64,000 bases of DNA from Fratercula arctica (lineage: Eukaryota > Chordata > Aves > Charadriiformes > Alcidae). Location of the stretch: contig CANTUZ010000003.1 of the NCBI GenBank assembly GCA_947846985.1, forward strand, positions 95,322,674 to 95,386,673. Direction: 5' to 3'. Positions 61,028-64,000 of this stretch are shown in pieces. The notes under the pieces were generated by a model. That model saw only the letters and a list, made by a program, of their open reading frames with translations, was not told the origin of the DNA and ran no database searches. Each line of letters begins with the position of its first letter. Positions within the stretch are counted from its first letter, which is position 1. The translations under genes and the position numbers were made by a program.

Positions 61028-62352
61028 CAATAGCGGGACACTTTCCACTAGACCCGGTTGCTCAAGGCCCCATCCAGCCTGGCCTTGAACACTTACAGAG
61101 ACAGGGCGTCCACAACTTCTCTGGGCAACCTGTTCCAGTGTCTCACCACCCTCAGAGTAAAGAATTACTTCCTAATATCCAATCTAAATCTCCCCTCTTT
61201 CAGTTTAAAACCTTTAGCTCTCATCCTATTGCTACACTCCCTCGTAAAGTGTCCCTCCCCATCTTTCATGTAGGCCCCCTTAAGGTACCGAAAGATGTCG
61301 TGGCTTTCCATGTCGTGGAACCACAAGAAGAGCTTCCCGGAGCCTTCTCTTTTCCAGGATGAAAAATGCCAGCTCTCTCAGCCTGTTTTCCTAGGAGGGG
61401 TGCTCCAGCCCTCTGATCATCTTTGTGGCCTTCCTCTGGACTCCCTCCAACAGGTCCACGTCCTTTTCTTGGGGGCTCCAGAGCTGGATGCGGTTCTCCA
61501 GGTACTCCCATGAGAGCAGAGTAGAGGCACAGATTCACCTCCCCAACTTGCTGGCGACACAACTTTTGATGTAGCCCAGGATGCAGCCTAACCTGTATTT
61601 GTGCTTGGAATTGCCCTGACCCACATGCAGGACTTTGCATTTGGCCTTTGAATTTTGCATTTGGCCATGTTGAACTTCATGAGGTTTGTGTGGGCCCATC
61701 TCTCAAGCCTGTCCAAGTCCCTCTGTATGGCATCCCTTCCCTACAGCATGTCAACTGCGCCACACAGCTTGGTATTATCGGCAAACCTACTGAGGGTGCA
61801 CTCAATCCCACTGTTCATGTCGCTAACAAAGACATTGAACAGCACCGGTCTCAGGACCAGTCCCTGAGGAATGCCACTCATCACTGGTCTCCACTTGGAC
61901 ATCGAGCCGTTGACCGCAACTCTTTGAGTGAGGCCATCCAGCAAATTCCTCATCCATCAAATGGTCCATCCATCAAATCCATGTCTGTCCAATTTAGAGA
62001 CAAAGTTGTGTGGGACAGTGTCAGATGCTTTGCACAAGTCCAGGTATCATAGAATCATGTAGGTAGATGATGTCAGTTGCTCTTCACCACCATCACAGAA
62101 GGCCACCAGATTTTTCAGGCATGATTTGCCCTTAGTGAAGCCATGTTGGCTGTCACCAGTCACCTCCTTATTTTCCATGTGCCTTAGCATAGCTTGCAGG
62201 AGAATCTCCTCCATGATCTTGCCGGGCACAGTGGTGAGACTGAGCGGTCTGTAGTTCCCCAGGTCTGCCCTTTTTCCTTTTTTAAAAATGGGGTTTATGT
62301 TTCCCCTTTTCCAGTCAGCAGGAATTTCACCAGACTCCGACGGCTTCTCAAA
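61028..62352 (-). mobile_element. CR1 LINE, antisense, 5'-truncated in RT
   Basis: On the minus strand it runs from the RT N-terminal region ([20 protein letters not shown] at about 62170-62229) through RT motifs and the C-terminus to 3' sequence near 61028, without an octamer tail. Its left edge is about 70 bp from the donor of the preceding EYS exon. Multiple frameshifts make it non-coding. A 14-bp insertion lies at 62047-62060. Confidence 0.92.
61741..62229 (-). pseudogene. CR1 reverse transcriptase, broken
   Basis: Two open pieces: 62047-62229 ([28 protein letters not shown]) and 61741-61953 ([19 protein letters not shown], then FADNTKLCG). These are RT blocks 1-2, motif B (SGVPQGSVLGP in the family, here with S to L and G to R changes) and motif C. 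Motif C reads FADN instead of the catalytic FADD, so one of the paired Asp is lost. Motif A lies in the frame-shifted gap between the pieces, where the tail-like insertion sits. Confidence 0.88.
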
Positions 62353-62438
62353 TATAGAATCATAGAATCATCTAGGTTGGAAGGGACCTTTAAGATCATC
62401 AAGTCAAACGATTAACCTAACACTGACAAAAACCACCA

Positions 62439-62906
62439 CTAAACCATATCTCTAAGCACTATGTCTACCCGTCTTTTAAATACCTCCAGGGATGGTGATT
62501 CAACCACTTCCCTGGGCAGCCTGTTCCATTGTTTGATAACCCTTTCAGTGAAGAAATTTTTCCTAATATCCAGTCTAAACTTCCCCTGGCACAACTTGAG
62601 GCTGTTCCCTCTTGTCCCATCGCTTGTCACATGGGAGAAGAGACCAACCCCCACCTCGCTACAACCTCCTTTCAGGTAGCTGTAAAGAGCAATAAGGTCT
62701 CCCCTCAGCCTCCTTTTCTCCAGACTAAACCCCAGTTGCCTCAGCCGCTCCTCATAAGGCTGGTGCTCTGGACCCCTCACCAGCTTCTTTGCCCTTTTCT
62801 TAACACACTCCAAAATCTCAGTGTCTGTCTTGTAGGGAGGGGCCCAAAACTGAAAACAGTAGTTGAGGTGCATCCTCACCAGTGCTGAGTACAGGGGGGT
62901 GATCAC
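62439..62906 (-). pseudogene. CR1 ORF2 C-terminal region, open
   Basis: 155 uninterrupted codons to the normal ORF2 end: [71 protein letters not shown] and VDIVLRDMV. This is the C-terminal, post-RT part of CR1 ORF2, which is conserved in the family but has no catalytic motif. The first Met is internal and not a real start. Intactness fits recent insertion. The endonuclease and RT are missing. Confidence 0.88.
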
Positions 62907-62917
62907 TTCTTCTCAGA

Positions 62918-63344
62918 AGAGAGTCACCTACTACCATCACCCGTTGCCTTTTTTTAGTTGTGCTGGTTGTTAGACGAGGAGCAGATCGGGTTGCCACACT
63001 CAGCTCCAGCACCTCTCCTTTTGCAATGGGTCTTTCCTCTTCACTCTGCAGAACTGTGAAGTGGTTCTGCAAGGGCACCTCAGGCTTCAGGGGAAGTCTC
63101 CTTCTCCTGGCAGTCCTCTCCATCACAAACTTCCATTCTTCCATGTTACTGCCCTGCCTCCCTTCTGTGCGTGCCCGTGGGGGGGGTTGGTTGCCTGGCT
63201 GTGGGCTGCAGGTCCACTGCAGACTGCACTTGGAACCAGCGATCTACCTGTCTCCTTCGCAGCCTCCCTGATGTTGTGCAGCCTCCTCACTGCCTCCTGC
63301 AGCTCAGCCACCTGCTGCAGGGTGTTCTCCACCTGGGCACACAT
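62918..63344 (-). pseudogene. CR1 ORF1 N-terminal part, frameshifted
   Basis: MCAQVENTLQQVAELQEAV starts at 63344 and MEEWKFVMERTARRRR at 63144. The two are in different frames, separated by a C-rich tract (G run on the + strand near 63180) whose length differs from that in the copy at 23.8 kb. After [17 protein letters not shown], the start of the SGNH-like domain, the element jumps to ORF2 C-terminal sequence near 62918. Confidence 0.85.
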
Positions 63345-64000
63345 TTTGTGGGCAGGTCTGTCTCATCCCTGTCCCAGGAGAAAGGTCTAGGCACTTCCTG
63401 CAGTTTGAGGTCTGCACTGCAGCCTCTCCGTTCAACAGCTTCGTCCGGGTGGAGGCATCAGCTACTGCTGGGGTGGATGGTGCAGACCCCCAAACGAGAA
63501 CTGCAGCCTTTGGTCTCAGACAAGTGCCCGCCATTCTGCCTTGAGGGTCAGGGAAGATGAGTGTCCTTGACCCGTGCAGATGGTCACAGAACAGTGCCTG
63601 GTGCTCAACCAGTGGAATGCACCACCTTTGAAGAGGCTCCCTTCCTGTGCACCCTTACGTGCAAACAGCCGTCCTAAGTAGAATAGCTCTTTACTCAAGA
63701 TCACGGTTGTCATTGCTTATTGTTTGTACGTTTGTGGTACCTGAGTGTTAGATACAACATGAAACTGAAAGATACTTCCTGAGTCACTGAATTTAAAACT
63801 TGTTTTGTCTAAATGGTCATCCATCTGTTGGCTGGAGTGATGAACTTTAATGGTTGTAACATGAAATGTTGAATTTGTACTGCAGCTGTTGTAAAGAAAC
63901 AAGCAACATTATGCTTTGTAATGTACCAAATATGAGACTTAATGTATATAGAGGATAGATCTTTTGAGTAAGAAAACACTATGCTTACATAGTCATCTTT

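Larger units (their letters stand above)
62353..63655 (-). mobile_element. CR1 LINE, antisense, ORF1 fused to ORF2 C-terminus
   Basis: Begins at 62353 with the tail (AGAATCATAGAATCAT on the + strand) and includes the 3' UTR, an ORF2 C-terminus and then, beyond about 62905, directly the 5' region and ORF1. The 3' half of ORF1, the endonuclease and the RT are absent. From about 62980 to 63655 it is nearly identical to 23518-24190 in inverted orientation. Little decay suggests a relatively young insertion. It abuts the older copy on its left. Confidence 0.93.
60960..64000 (+). other. EYS: EYS intron (3' part outside window)
   Basis: Mostly two abutting antisense CR1 copies (61028-63655). The last 350 bp are AT-rich sequence without recognised features. 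No further EGF exon is visible. Confidence 0.85.

Overview
This window looks like bird nuclear DNA. It is AT-rich and intron-dominated, and its interspersed repeats are almost all CR1 LINEs, several ending in the avian-type ATTCTATG/ATTCTAT tail. It also carries two LTRs of avian endogenous-retrovirus type. There are no bacterial operons, no tRNA or rRNA genes that I can support, and no CRISPR. The species cannot be named from the sequence alone.

The only gene I can support is a piece of EYS (eyes shut homolog / spacemaker), read on the + strand. Five short exons lie at 22662-22781, 49061-49320, 58896-58992, 60032-60139 and 60814-60959. All have AG/GT borders and their phases fit together (2-2, 2-1, 1-2, 2-2, 2-1). 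Joined, they give one open frame covering seven consecutive EGF-like modules, the first and last of which continue outside the window. Module order and unusual stretches such as the FYTG..CHQR..C segment match my recollection of vertebrate EYS. Both ends of the gene lie outside. Introns are >22.6 kb, 26.3 kb, 9.6 kb, 1.0 kb, 0.7 kb and >3.0 kb.

Region by region. 1-22.6 kb is intron holding a GATA microsatellite, CR1 fragments (4.9-5.9, 9.6-9.8, 18.9-19.2 kb), an isolated CpG-rich block with paired inverted CCAAT boxes at 13.4-13.8 kb, and a 0.4 kb LTR at 21.3-21.7 kb. 22.8-49.06 kb is intron with a CR1 retaining its 5' end (23.5-26.0 kb), a decayed CR1 with reverse transcriptase remnants (31.6-33.4 kb), a solo LTR with a perfect 5-bp target duplication (37.5-38.2 kb), two antisense CR1 fragments (41.9-43.4 kb) and a CR1 3' end (44.5-44.8 kb). 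Just upstream of the second exon is a diverged copy of that exon's donor flank. 49.3-58.9 kb is mostly unremarkable intron with a GC-richer 76-bp tandem repeat near its end. The last three exons sit within 2.1 kb. Beginning about 70 bp after the last exon, 2.6 kb of two abutting antisense CR1s fill most of the remaining intron.

The most interesting signals are the CpG-rich promoter-like block deep in the EYS intron, the exon-flank duplication at 48.2/49.3 kb, and the recurrent internal deletions in the CR1 copies, two of which form a long, nearly identical inverted pair about 39 kb apart.
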